64,000 bases of DNA from Magnetovibrio sp. (lineage in GTDB: Bacteria; Pseudomonadota; Alphaproteobacteria; Rhodospirillales; Magnetovibrionaceae). The translations under genes were made by a program, and so were the position numbers. Positions 51,230-60,417 of this stretch are shown here, piece after piece. Positions within the stretch are counted from its first letter, which is position 1. Each line of letters starts with the position of its first letter. Location of the stretch: contig JAPHSY010000010.1 in assembly GCA_026196495.1 (NCBI GenBank), positions 21,311 through 85,310 of the forward strand. Reading direction: 5' to 3'. The notes beneath the pieces were generated by a model. That model was given only the letters and a program-made list of their open reading frames with translations, was not told the DNA's origin and searched no databases.

Positions 51230-53341
51230 CTAAAAATTCTGACGATAGCTGAGAACAAAGGTGCGCGGTTGACCGGCAGAATAACTGCGGTCACCAGACG
51301 TATCTTTTTTCGCTTCAACCGCATATTTTCGGTCAAATAGATTTTCAATATTTAGAGATAATGAAGCATCATCATTAACGTCGTAGCTGGCATTGGCATT
51401 GGTGATGAACTTAAAGCCCGAGTACGTTTCAGTATTGGCATTATCCAATTGGTACTCGCTCCACGTTTCTGTACGGATGCCAGCTTTTAAGCCCCAGCCG
51501 CTGTCATAATTTGCGGATAAAGAGTACTGGTGTTCAGGCACATAAGGCATTCGGTTGCCAGAACGGTCTTGGTTAACACTGCTGACCACTTCGTTAAATT
51601 TAATGAACGTGAAGTCTGAGTAAGCATAGTTTGCGCCAAGCGTGATTTGATCGTTTACGACATAGTTACCCGCGAATTCAAAGCCCCTCTTTTCAACCTC
51701 ACCAGCATTTTGATATGTGGTGCTGTCTTCATAGACGGATACGATTTCGTTATCGACTGTCGTGTAATATATCGCTGCGTCATATCTGAAATCGGCCTGA
51801 CGTCCCTTGGCACCGATTTCGAAGGTACGTGTGGTGGATTTATCCAAAGAAGAATTGGTTTCAATTTCACTATTGGATGGGACTTGGTCGGATTGTGCAA
51901 TGGACCCATAAATGTTGGTGTTCTTGTCAATGGCGTAACTGCCGCCGATTCGAGACGATAGCAAATCAAATCGTTTCACAACAATGCTGGGGCCATCGCC
52001 ATCGGTAAAACTTGCTGATGCCCAGCTATATTGACGGTATTCGTTTTTATCCAGATCAAATTTTGAATGATCGTAACGGAAACTAAGGTCAAGCAAGCTT
52101 TCGTCTGTAGGGTGAAGTGTTTCTTGTACAAAGAAACCCAATTGGGTATGGCTCGCATCTTCGCGCTCCATCAAGGTTCCTTTTTGGTCCGACAAAACTG
52201 CACTAAGGCGCCCGAATGAAGTTGTGTAATCCTTGTATTCATATTTTTCAGCATCGATGCTGAGATCCAATCGTGCACTTACCCCGGCGACCAGCATAGC
52301 CTCACCAAACAGATCGTGTTTGTAATTGATTTCGCCATCACCGCCGATGACGTAGTTATTTGGGCTGTCGTTGATACCAGCCGTCACAGGGTGGTAATGG
52401 CCCCACTTGGTGCCATAAATGCGGGGTTTATAGGTGATGTTGCCATCTTCATATTCGTATTTTGAATTGAAAAAATAACTGTTGGAATCACGGCCGGAAT
52501 AATCCCATGCACTATCATTTCCCGTCTGTTTGCCCGTGGATTTAAAGGTTTCAAACTGTGCGTCATCCATTGATCCGGGCAACTGCATATTGACTTCGGA
52601 AACGCTGAATTCTGTTTCCAATGTTCCACCATTCTCAAAGATATGACCGTGTTTTATGCTGCCCTGTGTGCTTTCAAACCGATTCCATCGGCGCCAGTTG
52701 TTTTCAATAGCACGTCGTGACAACGTCACAGCAAATGCATCATTGTCACCAACCATTGAACCAACACGTGTATGCAGGTTTGTTGTGCCGCTGGTGCCTC
52801 CGCCAAGACGTACACGGTTTTCTTCGGTATCAAATACAGATTTCGAAAGAATTTGAATAACACCACCAGCAGAGCCGCCACCGTAAATTGAGCCGGGGCC
52901 TTTGGTGACCTCAATGCGTTCAATGTCTTGAGTGTCGATAAAATCAAAACGGGTAAAGCTGTCTGGGTCCGTCATCGGCACACCATCACGCAGGACCATG
53001 ATTTCACGCACACCATAGGCGGCCTTTTGTCCGGCACCGCGGATCACCAAACGTGAGTCAAATCCACCGTTTTTGGAATTGATTTGGACACCAGGCGTTC
53101 CTTGGAGTGCATCCTTGATGTTGAACATTTTTTCGTTATCGATGCGTTCAGAACCGATCACGGTGATGGATGCTGGAACTTCTTTGGTGCTGCGTTCAGC
53201 GCGGGTTGCGGTGACGGACACTTCATCGAGTAAAATGGTGCCAGCGTCTTGGGCCAATACAGGAAATGCTGCTGTTGTGCTGAGAAGAAAGCTGCCCAAT
53301 GCTACGTGAGCTTTCCCCACGTTTGTGTATTTAGTAAACAT
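51230..53341 (-). CDS. TonB-dependent outer-membrane receptor
   Basis: About 703 residues from the chosen ATG (MFTKYTNVGK). Signal peptide (ending FPVLAQ), TonB box-like segment LDEVSVTATR, plug domain (RLVIRGAGQKAAYGVREIMVLRDGVPMTDPDSFT; IEVTKGPGSIYGGGSAGGVIQI) and a 22-strand barrel ending in the typical C-terminal aromatic (LSYRQNF). The track ORF starts 30 codons earlier and would spoil the signal peptide. It is the main outer-membrane gate of this operon; the presence of DUF2946, a CcoG-like protein and a SafE-like protein suggests copper, with iron or heme as alternatives. Confidence 0.93.
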   Translation of the reverse strand: MFTKYTNVGKAHVALGSFLLSTTAAFPVLAQDAGTILLDEVSVTATRAERSTKEVPASITVIGSERIDNEKMFNIKDALQGTPGVQINSKNGGFDSRLVIRGAGQKAAYGVREIMVLRDGVPMTDPDSFTRFDFIDTQDIERIEVTKGPGSIYGGGSAGGVIQILSKSVFDTEENRVRLGGGTSGTTNLHTRVGSMVGDNDAFAVTLSRRAIENNWRRWNRFESTQGSIKHGHIFENGGTLETEFSVSEVNMQLPGSMDDAQFETFKSTGKQTGNDSAWDYSGRDSNSYFFNSKYEYEDGNITYKPRIYGTKWGHYHPVTAGINDSPNNYVIGGDGEINYKHDLFGEAMLVAGVSARLDLSIDAEKYEYKDYTTSFGRLSAVLSDQKGTLMEREDASHTQLGFFVQETLHPTDESLLDLSFRYDHSKFDLDKNEYRQYSWASASFTDGDGPSIVVKRFDLLSSRIGGSYAIDKNTNIYGSIAQSDQVPSNSEIETNSSLDKSTTRTFEIGAKGRQADFRYDAAIYYTTVDNEIVSVYEDSTTYQNAGEVEKRGFEFAGNYVVNDQITLGANYAYSDFTFIKFNEVVSSVNQDRSGNRMPYVPEHQYSLSANYDSGWGLKAGIRTETWSEYQLDNANTETYSGFKFITNANASYDVNDDASLSLNIENLFDRKYAVEAKKDTSGDRSYSAGQPRTFVLSYRQNF

Positions 53342-53465
53342 ATCGTTTGTTGTGCCCCCCAATATGGGACATCCCCTTACACTATTATTTGATTTTCTGA
53401 AGACCCGCATAACGCATATGCCCAGACCCAATAGGGGCGGGGATGCACTTACGCGGTATTAGGAA

Positions 53466-53879
53466 TCAAACGTTTAGGGGTGGTGCGCGAGACGGCTGGG
53501 GGGTGCCGCGCCAAATGCTGATGCGGTGTTCACTGGTAATTTGGGCGAACGAAACACGGTTGTCAGCATGGCTATCAACAATGATTGTGCTGACTTCAGG
53601 CTGCAACAGTGATGGTGCAGAATATGTAAAGCAGAACGGACACTGTCTTGCATCCTGAGCATCGATGGGGGAACCATCAGCATTGATGGGGATCTGTTTG
53701 ACCCCATTTGCCGTACAGATAATTTGGTATTCAACATCTTGGTCTGGGGCGAAGGCCAAAGCTTGGCCAAATGGCATCAACACTTGGGCCAACAGAGTAA
53801 ACACCGCCAGCCACGCCGGAATTCGGCGTGCTAAATGTGCTGAGCGCGTTGGGCGCAGGGTGTTTTTCTGGCGGGCCAT
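53466..53879 (-). CDS. DUF2946-family protein
   Basis: About 137 residues. A basic start (RPTRSAHLARRIPAW) precedes a single hydrophobic segment (LAVFTLLAQVLMPFGQALA), either signal peptide or anchor. DUF2946 features follow: YQIICTANG and ARQCPFCFTYSA, with three Cys that may bind metal. DUF2946 genes adjoin TonB-dependent copper receptors in Pseudomonas. It is the first gene of the operon, 124 bases upstream of the receptor. The track begins 14 codons earlier; both starts lack a strong ribosome binding site and the ATG at 53921 is a real alternative. Confidence 0.82.
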   Translation of the reverse strand: MARQKNTLRPTRSAHLARRIPAWLAVFTLLAQVLMPFGQALAFAPDQDVEYQIICTANGVKQIPINADGSPIDAQDARQCPFCFTYSAPSLLQPEVSTIIVDSHADNRVSFAQITSEHRISIWRGTPQPSRAPPLNV

Positions 53880-53982
53880 CAAGGTTGTCCAAGTTATCTG
53901 TTGAACAGATAAAATCATCAATTTTGCGTTACACTAACTACACGCGTTGGATATAACAAGCCACCCAAATGGGTATTTTTCC

Positions 53983-53996
53983 TTGATCATCATCAA
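53983..53996. promoter_or_regulatory. FNR-type box, perfect 5-4-5 palindrome
   Basis: TTGAT-CATC-ATCAA matches the FNR/FixK/DNR consensus (TTGAT-N4-ATCAA) exactly. It lies in the divergent spacer between the DUF2946-TonB receptor operon and the hemerythrin histidine-kinase gene, 104 bases from the former's start codon. Confidence 0.85.
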
Positions 53997-54035
53997 TTTA
54001 GCTGCAGGGCTAGAGGGTTTATAGATCAAACATAG

Positions 54036-54049
54036 TTGAGCAAGATCAA
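54036..54049. promoter_or_regulatory. Second FNR-type box
   Basis: TTGAG-CAAG-ATCAA, one change from the consensus, 39 bases after the first box (52 bases centre to centre, about five helical turns). The same spacer serves the metal-acquisition operon and the sensor kinase gene. Confidence 0.65.
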
Positions 54050-54239
54050 GGAAGTGATTGAATTATAAGTCGATAGTTAGCATTGTGATCACTATGTCCT
54101 CATCTAAGCTAAATGCAAAGGATGAAGATAGATGTATCATCAACATCAGACGCAGAGAACTGCCTTAGAAGAGCGAGCCTGTGTATATAATTATTGATTT
54201 CAGTTTTGTATTGTTGATTGATATCGCACAAGGTTTCTA
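54050..54239. other. Gene-free leader of the sensor kinase gene
   Basis: With the boxes above, this spacer is about 360 bases. No ORF is credible here; it should contain the promoter of the kinase gene. Confidence 0.4.
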
Positions 54240-56699
54240 ATGGGTAACAGCTCGCTCAAGTTTAAAATCTATTCCATGTTGGCCGTAATTGGAATGGTTA
54301 CAGCTGTGGCTATTATTTCAGTCCTCTCGTTGATGGAAGATGCCAAAAACGATAGTGAAATTATTGATGTCTTAGGTCGTCAACGCATGTTGTCCCAGGC
54401 AATGGGTAAGGTGGTTCTGGGACACACGATGAAGAGTTCTTTCGTGCGTCAAGTCGAAAGCAACATTGTTGAGCTCGATCAATTCATCTCCTCAATGCGT
54501 ACGGTTTATACTGATAGTGTGATCAATGCTTCGGAAAACACCGATCTGATGTATTCAATGGATCCTGAAATGGAATCTCATTCGGCTATTCCGTATCCTG
54601 CAACGTTTACCCGCATGGTGAATGCCTTGTTTTCTGAAAAGTCGGAAACCAAGGCTGATATTTTGGCAAAGGATCCAATCAATCCTGATAAAAGTCTGAA
54701 GACCGATATGGATCGAGAGGCCTATGAGGAACTGATCAAAAATCCTGATCAGGTTTTGATGATGCCGCGTGAACAAGATGACAATGTGTTGCTTTACTTC
54801 TATTCGGCCGATCTTGCCACTTCTCAGGTTTGCGTAAGTTGTCACAAGCAAATCCAAGGCAAAGAGTTTGAAATTCATGATTTGCTTGGTATCCGTAAAT
54901 ATACCGTCGTGTTCTCACCCGATGTTGCTGTCGGGAGTGATCTACTTAATCCCTCACTAGAAGAATATGAAACAGCTCTACTGGTTTTTGAGCAAACCTT
55001 GGATGCGATCCGTTCAGGTGGTCAATATCCGGTTGATTTGGACCTAACAAAGTTTGCACACATCGACGCAATTCAAAGTCCATCGTTTCAAGTATCCGCG
55101 GCCAAAACGCAGATTGCCCTGAATAGTTTTATTATGATGGCGATTGATGTTTTGAACGACAATAGAACTTCCGAGGCACGGCAAGATTCTGTTTCTAACA
55201 TTCTCTTCCAAAGTAACAAGCTTCGTGCGCTTAGCAACGAATTGGTTCAGGCGTACCGTGAAATTGCGGATAAAAATCAAACAGCAATTCGGGTATCGTT
55301 GTTGGCTGCAGGGATGGGGATTTTTGCTGTAATTGGTTTAATCGTCATCTTCTTTTCAAAGGGGATCATCACACCGCTGCGCGATATCACCAATGTGATG
55401 AACAAGGTTGCTGAAGAAAACCTTACCGTTAATGTCCCTGAGACAAACCGCGGTGATGAAATTGGTGAAATGGCGAAGGCCCTTGAAGTCTTTAAACTCA
55501 ATATCATTGAGAAAAATAGACGTGAACAAGCTCGTGTCGAAGCCAACTTAGCAAAAGAAAAAGCAGAAGCAGCTAACGTAGCTAAGTCTGAATTTCTTGC
55601 GAGTATGAGTCATGAGTTGAGAACGCCACTCAATGCGATTATTGGCTTTTCCCAGATGTTGCAGTTTGATCCTAAAAATCCGCTTTCGGATGTACAGCGT
55701 GAACATACGGATAATATTTTGAAAGGTGGCAATCACCTTCTTGCCTTGGTCAATGAAATTTTGGATCTTGCACGGATTGAGGCTGACCAGCTTGATCTAT
55801 CGTTGGAAGACGTTAGTGCCAACGATGTCGTTATGGAATGTATGACCTTGATGGCACCGCTTGCAGAACAGCACGAAATTACAATTATCGATAAGTTCAG
55901 CAATCAAGCTGATAGTGTTTTGCACACTGATCGATTGCGTATAAAGCAGGTGATACTGAATTTGTTATCTAATGCCATCAAATATAATAATGCAGGTGGT
56001 AGGGTAACTGTAACAGGTAGCATTTCCCAAGAAGGTTTCCTCAATATTTCTGTTACCGACACGGGCTATGGGATTGCCAGTGAAAATCAGCCAGGTATTT
56101 TCCAAATGTTTCACCGCTTAGTTGTTGATCCAACCATTGCCAAAGAAGGCATGGGGATTGGCCTTGCTGTAACCAAGTTGTTGGTCGAACGTATGGCAGG
56201 ACGTATTGGCTTTGAGAGTAAAGAAGGTGTTGGCAGTACTTTTTGGCTAAAACTACCATTGGCATCAAATGATGAGGTTTTGATCTGGACCAAACGTATG
56301 CGCATTGGTGTCGATGCCATCGATAAAGATCACCAAACCTTATTCTTATTGCTTAACCGCCTCACTCACCGCACAGCTAATGACGCTGACGTTGATGATG
56401 TTTTGGAAGAGCTGATTGACTATACCCTCAATCACTTTAAACGCGAAGAAGCCGTGATGGCAGTGTGTGGTTATCCTGAACTGACAAGTCATCACGAGTT
56501 ACATATAAAACTCTCAAACGAAGTGGATGAATTGGCAAAGTCTTGGCGTGCTGAGCGTGCGCCTGAGACACTGTTTGCGTTACGTGATTTTGTCAAAGAT
56601 TGGCTCTACAACCACATCATTAAAGTCGACACTGAAATAGTGCCTTATACAGAAGGTCGAGATCACGTGATTCGTAAAGCACTTGATAATCTCAACTAG
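54240..56699 (+). CDS. Hybrid-domain sensor histidine kinase: PilJ/NarX-like, c-type-heme (Tll0287/DUF3365-like), HAMP, HisKA, HATPase, hemerythrin
   Basis: About 819 residues. TM1 at about 8-30, then a PilJ/NarX-type helix ([13 protein letters not shown]). A periplasmic domain carries the heme-attachment motif CVSCH (Cys198, Cys201, His202), as in Tll0287/DUF3365-like heme sensors. TM2 is near 350-372, followed by HAMP, then HisKA with the phosphoacceptor in [12 protein letters not shown] (His about 457). HATPase N, G1 and G2 boxes are [22 protein letters not shown] and [10 protein letters not shown]-terminal hemerythrin domain (about 690-819) has the metal ligands in [17 protein letters not shown] and HHELH, and NHIIKVD. 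No receiver domain is attached. It could sense O2, NO or redox on both sides of the membrane. No cognate response regulator is adjacent. Confidence 0.9.
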   Translation: MGNSSLKFKIYSMLAVIGMVTAVAIISVLSLMEDAKNDSEIIDVLGRQRMLSQAMGKVVLGHTMKSSFVRQVESNIVELDQFISSMRTVYTDSVINASENTDLMYSMDPEMESHSAIPYPATFTRMVNALFSEKSETKADILAKDPINPDKSLKTDMDREAYEELIKNPDQVLMMPREQDDNVLLYFYSADLATSQVCVSCHKQIQGKEFEIHDLLGIRKYTVVFSPDVAVGSDLLNPSLEEYETALLVFEQTLDAIRSGGQYPVDLDLTKFAHIDAIQSPSFQVSAAKTQIALNSFIMMAIDVLNDNRTSEARQDSVSNILFQSNKLRALSNELVQAYREIADKNQTAIRVSLLAAGMGIFAVIGLIVIFFSKGIITPLRDITNVMNKVAEENLTVNVPETNRGDEIGEMAKALEVFKLNIIEKNRREQARVEANLAKEKAEAANVAKSEFLASMSHELRTPLNAIIGFSQMLQFDPKNPLSDVQREHTDNILKGGNHLLALVNEILDLARIEADQLDLSLEDVSANDVVMECMTLMAPLAEQHEITIIDKFSNQADSVLHTDRLRIKQVILNLLSNAIKYNNAGGRVTVTGSISQEGFLNISVTDTGYGIASENQPGIFQMFHRLVVDPTIAKEGMGIGLAVTKLLVERMAGRIGFESKEGVGSTFWLKLPLASNDEVLIWTKRMRIGVDAIDKDHQTLFLLLNRLTHRTANDADVDDVLEELIDYTLNHFKREEAVMAVCGYPELTSHHELHIKLSNEVDELAKSWRAERAPETLFALRDFVKDWLYNHIIKVDTEIVPYTEGRDHVIRKALDNLN

Positions 56700-56789
56700 T
56701 TCGGATTGATACTTGGTATGCAGTATTGTGATAAGTGTGGTTTACTGAAGAAGATATAATTTCACTTGTTAGATGCTTGGGGATATTTC

Positions 56790-57326
56790 ATGAAACTTGC
56801 ACCGTTTACCCCATACATGAGCAAACCAACCAATGAAAGTCGGTTGGCTATCACACACCAGATTATGACCGTGTCTGATGAAACGACAGATCAAATTGTT
56901 CAAGGTTTGATACAGGTCATTGCGATGGAAGGCCCAGTCCTGTCCACGCGTGCATTTACGCTGTATGCCAAGAAGGGCGGTTTGGCTAAGCTTAGTGGTA
57001 AGGCTGCCAAGCGGTTTTCTGCGGCCCTTAAAAAGGGCATTGTAGAAGGTAAAATTTCAATGGAACTCGATACCGATGCCGTTGATACTCAGGCATTGTT
57101 GTGGCTACCCACAATGGAACGTGTTAACCCGCGTGAGTCTGGGAACCGTGGTTTTGATGATATTCCTGCATCAGAATTGGGGGAGGTTATGTTTGAGCTT
57201 GCTGCTGAAGTCGGTGATGACAAGGATACTGTATTCCAGGCCATAGCTGATCTTTATGGGCTGAAGCAACTCCCGAAAAATGCCACGACACGCTTGGATT
57301 ACGTGTTTCGAGATTATCTAAGTTGA
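56790..57326 (+). CDS. Stand-alone winged-helix protein, DUF3320-like
   Basis: About 178 residues, cytoplasmic. The sequence order QGLIQVIAMEGPVLSTRAFTLYAKKGG, SGKAAKRFSAALKKGI, TMERVNPRESGNRGFDDIPASELGEVMFELA resembles DUF3320, the C-terminal winged-helix of some helicases and nucleases ('I..vV..EgPI...r.......R'). Here it stands alone without a helicase core. GGGGA lies seven bases before the chosen ATG; the track uses an upstream TTG. It ends one base into the next gene. Function unknown. Confidence 0.65.
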   Translation: MKLAPFTPYMSKPTNESRLAITHQIMTVSDETTDQIVQGLIQVIAMEGPVLSTRAFTLYAKKGGLAKLSGKAAKRFSAALKKGIVEGKISMELDTDAVDTQALLWLPTMERVNPRESGNRGFDDIPASELGEVMFELAAEVGDDKDTVFQAIADLYGLKQLPKNATTRLDYVFRDYLS

Positions 57327-57607
57327 TGACAACCATGAAAGAAAGCTGGAAAGGTATTGGGGTGATTTCTGCAATGATCGTCCTGGTGCCCTGGTACATG
57401 TCCGGCTTTTCGACTGTGGCTTTGGGCTATTGGCTCCAAGCCGCTATGGCCTTGGTGATTGGTGCACTAATTGTCGGCCCCTTGATCAATTTGGTTGAGC
57501 GTCGTCTCGGCAAAAGTGCAGCCGGCCTCGTGGCATTATTGATTTTGCCAGAGACCGTGCTGTTTCTTCACTTTTACGTATTCCCCAGTATTACCGGACA
57601 GAGTTGA
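57326..57607 (+). CDS. Small three-helix membrane protein
   Basis: About 93 residues: WKGIGVISAMIVLVPWYMSG, a second helix (ALGYWLQAAMALVIGALIVGPLI) and a third (LVALLILPETVLFLHFYVFPSI). No family recognised. Its start overlaps the stop of the winged-helix gene (TGATG), so the two are coupled. The 3' end overlaps the convergent chemoreceptor gene by 17 bases. Confidence 0.65.
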   Translation: MTTMKESWKGIGVISAMIVLVPWYMSGFSTVALGYWLQAAMALVIGALIVGPLINLVERRLGKSAAGLVALLILPETVLFLHFYVFPSITGQS

Positions 57608-59642
57608 GGAATTTGTCAACCACTCGGCGAAGTTCTTGTGAAGGGGTTTCTAGATCTTGACCTGCCCACAATACCCGGATTGCTGAACTGTAAGACGATG
57701 CTGAGGCACGACTGACATCGGCAACGGCTGTTGACACCAAATGAGAGTCGGAACGAACCTCTTGCATGTTGCGTGCGATTTCAGAAGTTGCCGCACCTTG
57801 TTGTTCAACAGCAGCAGCAGTGGCTGCGGATGACTCGCTGATTCTGGCAATGGTTTCACCAAAGCCTTTAATCGCGGTTGCAGAATCACCAGTTGCATTT
57901 TGCATGTCATTAATTTGGATGCTGATTTGTTCTGTTGCCTTTGCCGTTTGATTGGCAAGGTTTTTGACTTCCGATGCAACAACTGCAAAGCCTTTACCGG
58001 CTTCACCTGCACGGGCGGCCTCAATAGTGGCGTTGAGAGCCAGTAGGTTGGTTTGATCTGCAATATCGGTGATCAATTCAACGACTTCACCAATTTTATC
58101 TGCCGCCTTTGAAAGACCTTGGACCTTTTCGTTGGCTTGATCAGCTTCAGTCACAGCGACCGAAGCAATTTCAGCGCCTTTAGAAATTTGAGCACTGATT
58201 TCGCTGACTGAGGCGGAAAGTTCTTCGGCAGCGGCAGCAACAGTTTCAACGTTTGTAGAAGTCCGTATAGATGCTTCAGCAACCTCAAGTGAACGGCTAG
58301 ATGTCGTGTCGATCTTGTTGCCCATTTTACCCGCAATTGTGACAATCTCACTGGAACCATTATTCACGGCATCGACGATCCCGGTAACTTTGCTTTCCAG
58401 TTCCACAATGGCTTCTTCCATAACGGCACTGTGTTTCAGTTTTTCTTCTTGCTCGGCTTGTTGGGCAGCCGCCAGTTCACTGGCTTTAATCATGTTGTCT
58501 TTGAACACTACGACTGCACGGGCCATTTCTCCAACCTCGTCACCGCGGTGTGTGGCGTTAATTTCAACCGATTGATTGCCTTCAGCAAGAATTGTCATTT
58601 TCTCAGTCAGTCGACCAATCGGGCCGGAGATACTGCGGGCAATAAAGATAACCAAGCTAGCCGTGATAGCGATAAGAATCGCAACGATCAGCAACAATGA
58701 GAAGAATGTTGTTTGGGCAGATGACTTGATAGCCCCTGTTTGTGCCAGCAAATCAGTTGAGATTTTATCTTCAACTTGTTTCAACAAATTGATTTTTTTG
58801 GTGATGGTGCCAAACCAGTAAGGCCCTGTAATACCCTGCATGTCTTTGGTGATAGGGCTTTCGATGGCAATTTTGCGCATGCGCTCGACTTCATCGACAT
58901 CAGGGCCAACCAACGTATTCTTCAAGAAGTCGCGTTGTTCCTGAGTAGAGTAAATGCTGAAGGTGTAAAGGAAGGTGTCCTGCATTGCGATGAGCTGGAG
59001 GAACTTTCTATAAATGACAGGTTTGAATTCACCTGCACCGAAACCTGCACCGCCCATAGCCCGTTCGATGCCTGCACGTTCTTTGCCTTGCAAGAAAGCG
59101 GTGTATGCAGCAATTGATTTTGTGACGTCTGGGTTGTTGCTTAAGACGGCCATTTCTTCAACAATTTTGAGCAACTTTGCAATGGTTGGGGTGTAATAAC
59201 CAGCCATTTGGGGAACAGTAATGCTGCGTTCTTGAACACCCTTGCGAGTTTTTTCCAGTTCTGCAAGAGCATCTTTTGCAGTCTCGATTTTTTTCGTTAG
59301 GTTTGCACCAAATGATTCAGCGTCAAAGGCATTGAATGCACTATTCAGATTGTCATGTTTGCTTGAAGACAGTTCCCATTGCTGCGGCAGTTCCTTAACA
59401 AATTTTGTGCCCTTAGAACCGATAAACACAGCGGACGTGCCACGTTCTTTTTGTAATTCATGCACTAGTGCACTGACTGTAGGAGCAAGGTCCGCAAGTT
59501 CTTGGAGGCTCTCCATCTCATTAACAATGGATCGTTTCTCTAAGATTGTTGCACCGGAAAAATACAACATGCCAAGTACCGGCAGTAACAGACCAACTGA
59601 AATACGACTGCTTACCTTAATATTTTCAAGAAATGAAAACAT
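57591..59642 (-). CDS. Methyl-accepting chemotaxis protein with NIT (nitrate/nitrite-sensing) domain
   Basis: About 683 residues. TM1 at about 15-33, then a long helical NIT domain (about 50-295) with its signature helix ALVHELQKERGTSAVFIGSKG and the second-bundle motif GKERAGIERAMGGAGF. TM2 near 312-335, HAMP and the MCP tip [19 protein letters not shown] follow. NIT domains sense nitrate or nitrite in NasR and related proteins. In an organism with a nor cluster this receptor could guide cells to nitrogen oxides. GGAG lies before the ATG. No CheR-tethering pentapeptide. Confidence 0.94.
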   Translation of the reverse strand: MFSFLENIKVSSRISVGLLLPVLGMLYFSGATILEKRSIVNEMESLQELADLAPTVSALVHELQKERGTSAVFIGSKGTKFVKELPQQWELSSSKHDNLNSAFNAFDAESFGANLTKKIETAKDALAELEKTRKGVQERSITVPQMAGYYTPTIAKLLKIVEEMAVLSNNPDVTKSIAAYTAFLQGKERAGIERAMGGAGFGAGEFKPVIYRKFLQLIAMQDTFLYTFSIYSTQEQRDFLKNTLVGPDVDEVERMRKIAIESPITKDMQGITGPYWFGTITKKINLLKQVEDKISTDLLAQTGAIKSSAQTTFFSLLLIVAILIAITASLVIFIARSISGPIGRLTEKMTILAEGNQSVEINATHRGDEVGEMARAVVVFKDNMIKASELAAAQQAEQEEKLKHSAVMEEAIVELESKVTGIVDAVNNGSSEIVTIAGKMGNKIDTTSSRSLEVAEASIRTSTNVETVAAAAEELSASVSEISAQISKGAEIASVAVTEADQANEKVQGLSKAADKIGEVVELITDIADQTNLLALNATIEAARAGEAGKGFAVVASEVKNLANQTAKATEQISIQINDMQNATGDSATAIKGFGETIARISESSAATAAAVEQQGAATSEIARNMQEVRSDSHLVSTAVADVSRASASSYSSAIRVLWAGQDLETPSQELRRVVDKFLNSVR

Positions 59643-60417
59643 TTTCTGCTCCTAGTTCAAGATGACTCCCATAAAAAGAATGTTTGTTTAGAGTCAATAT
59701 CGTGATGGACAGCACATTGACCAATGGAACGATGTAATAGATGCAAGCGCAATCATTTTTTCTGAAAACATTTAAACTAATGCTCTCAGTATACTCAGGG
59801 CCGATATCGGAAAGTTGTTTGTGCAGCGCATACAACCATTATTTGGTGTGCTAATCCGTGTTTGTGTGTGTCAGTTCTTATTTTAGTGTTGTTACATTCT
59901 AGTGCATATCCTGGCATTCTTTAATGACCGTAATCAATTCGCAAAATTGAAAATGAAGGGCTGGGCGCTATTTTTGCTGCTGGTGGTTCTCGTGTGAGTA
60001 GTAGTGTATGCAGAAAAAGGCGTGCGTTTGGGAAGGTCCGCCATGTTGGAGAGCTGTATTTGTAACTCATTGGTTGTAAGTATTTTGTATTTTCCAACTC
60101 ATGCGAATATTAATGCACGTTAATATTAGATTGTTCTTACGTAATGTCGGTTGTGTATAAATATAGGAATATTCTAATGTATTTGGCATTTGGGGCTCTC
60201 ATTACTATGATTTAGAGGTGTATATACCAAAGATGTACAGTCTATACCTTTGCCACGCTTGACGTAGACGGCTAAGTGTATTGAACTAAAGGAAAGAGGG
60301 TAAACCTCAAATATAAATGCGTGAAAAAACAATCGACAATGATGTAACTCACACAATAACAATTGCTGGACAAGCAAGAGACTATGGGATTTGGACATCC
60401 TATGGGATGGGGTGAAA
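59643..60417. other. Long AT-rich intergenic region between two divergent chemoreceptor genes
   Basis: About 775 bases. The only ORFs (60174-60434 and 60272-60460, minus strand) have poor codon character. I saw no tRNA, riboswitch or FNR box. It should contain divergent promoters for the NIT and HBM receptors. A small RNA cannot be excluded. Confidence 0.4.
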
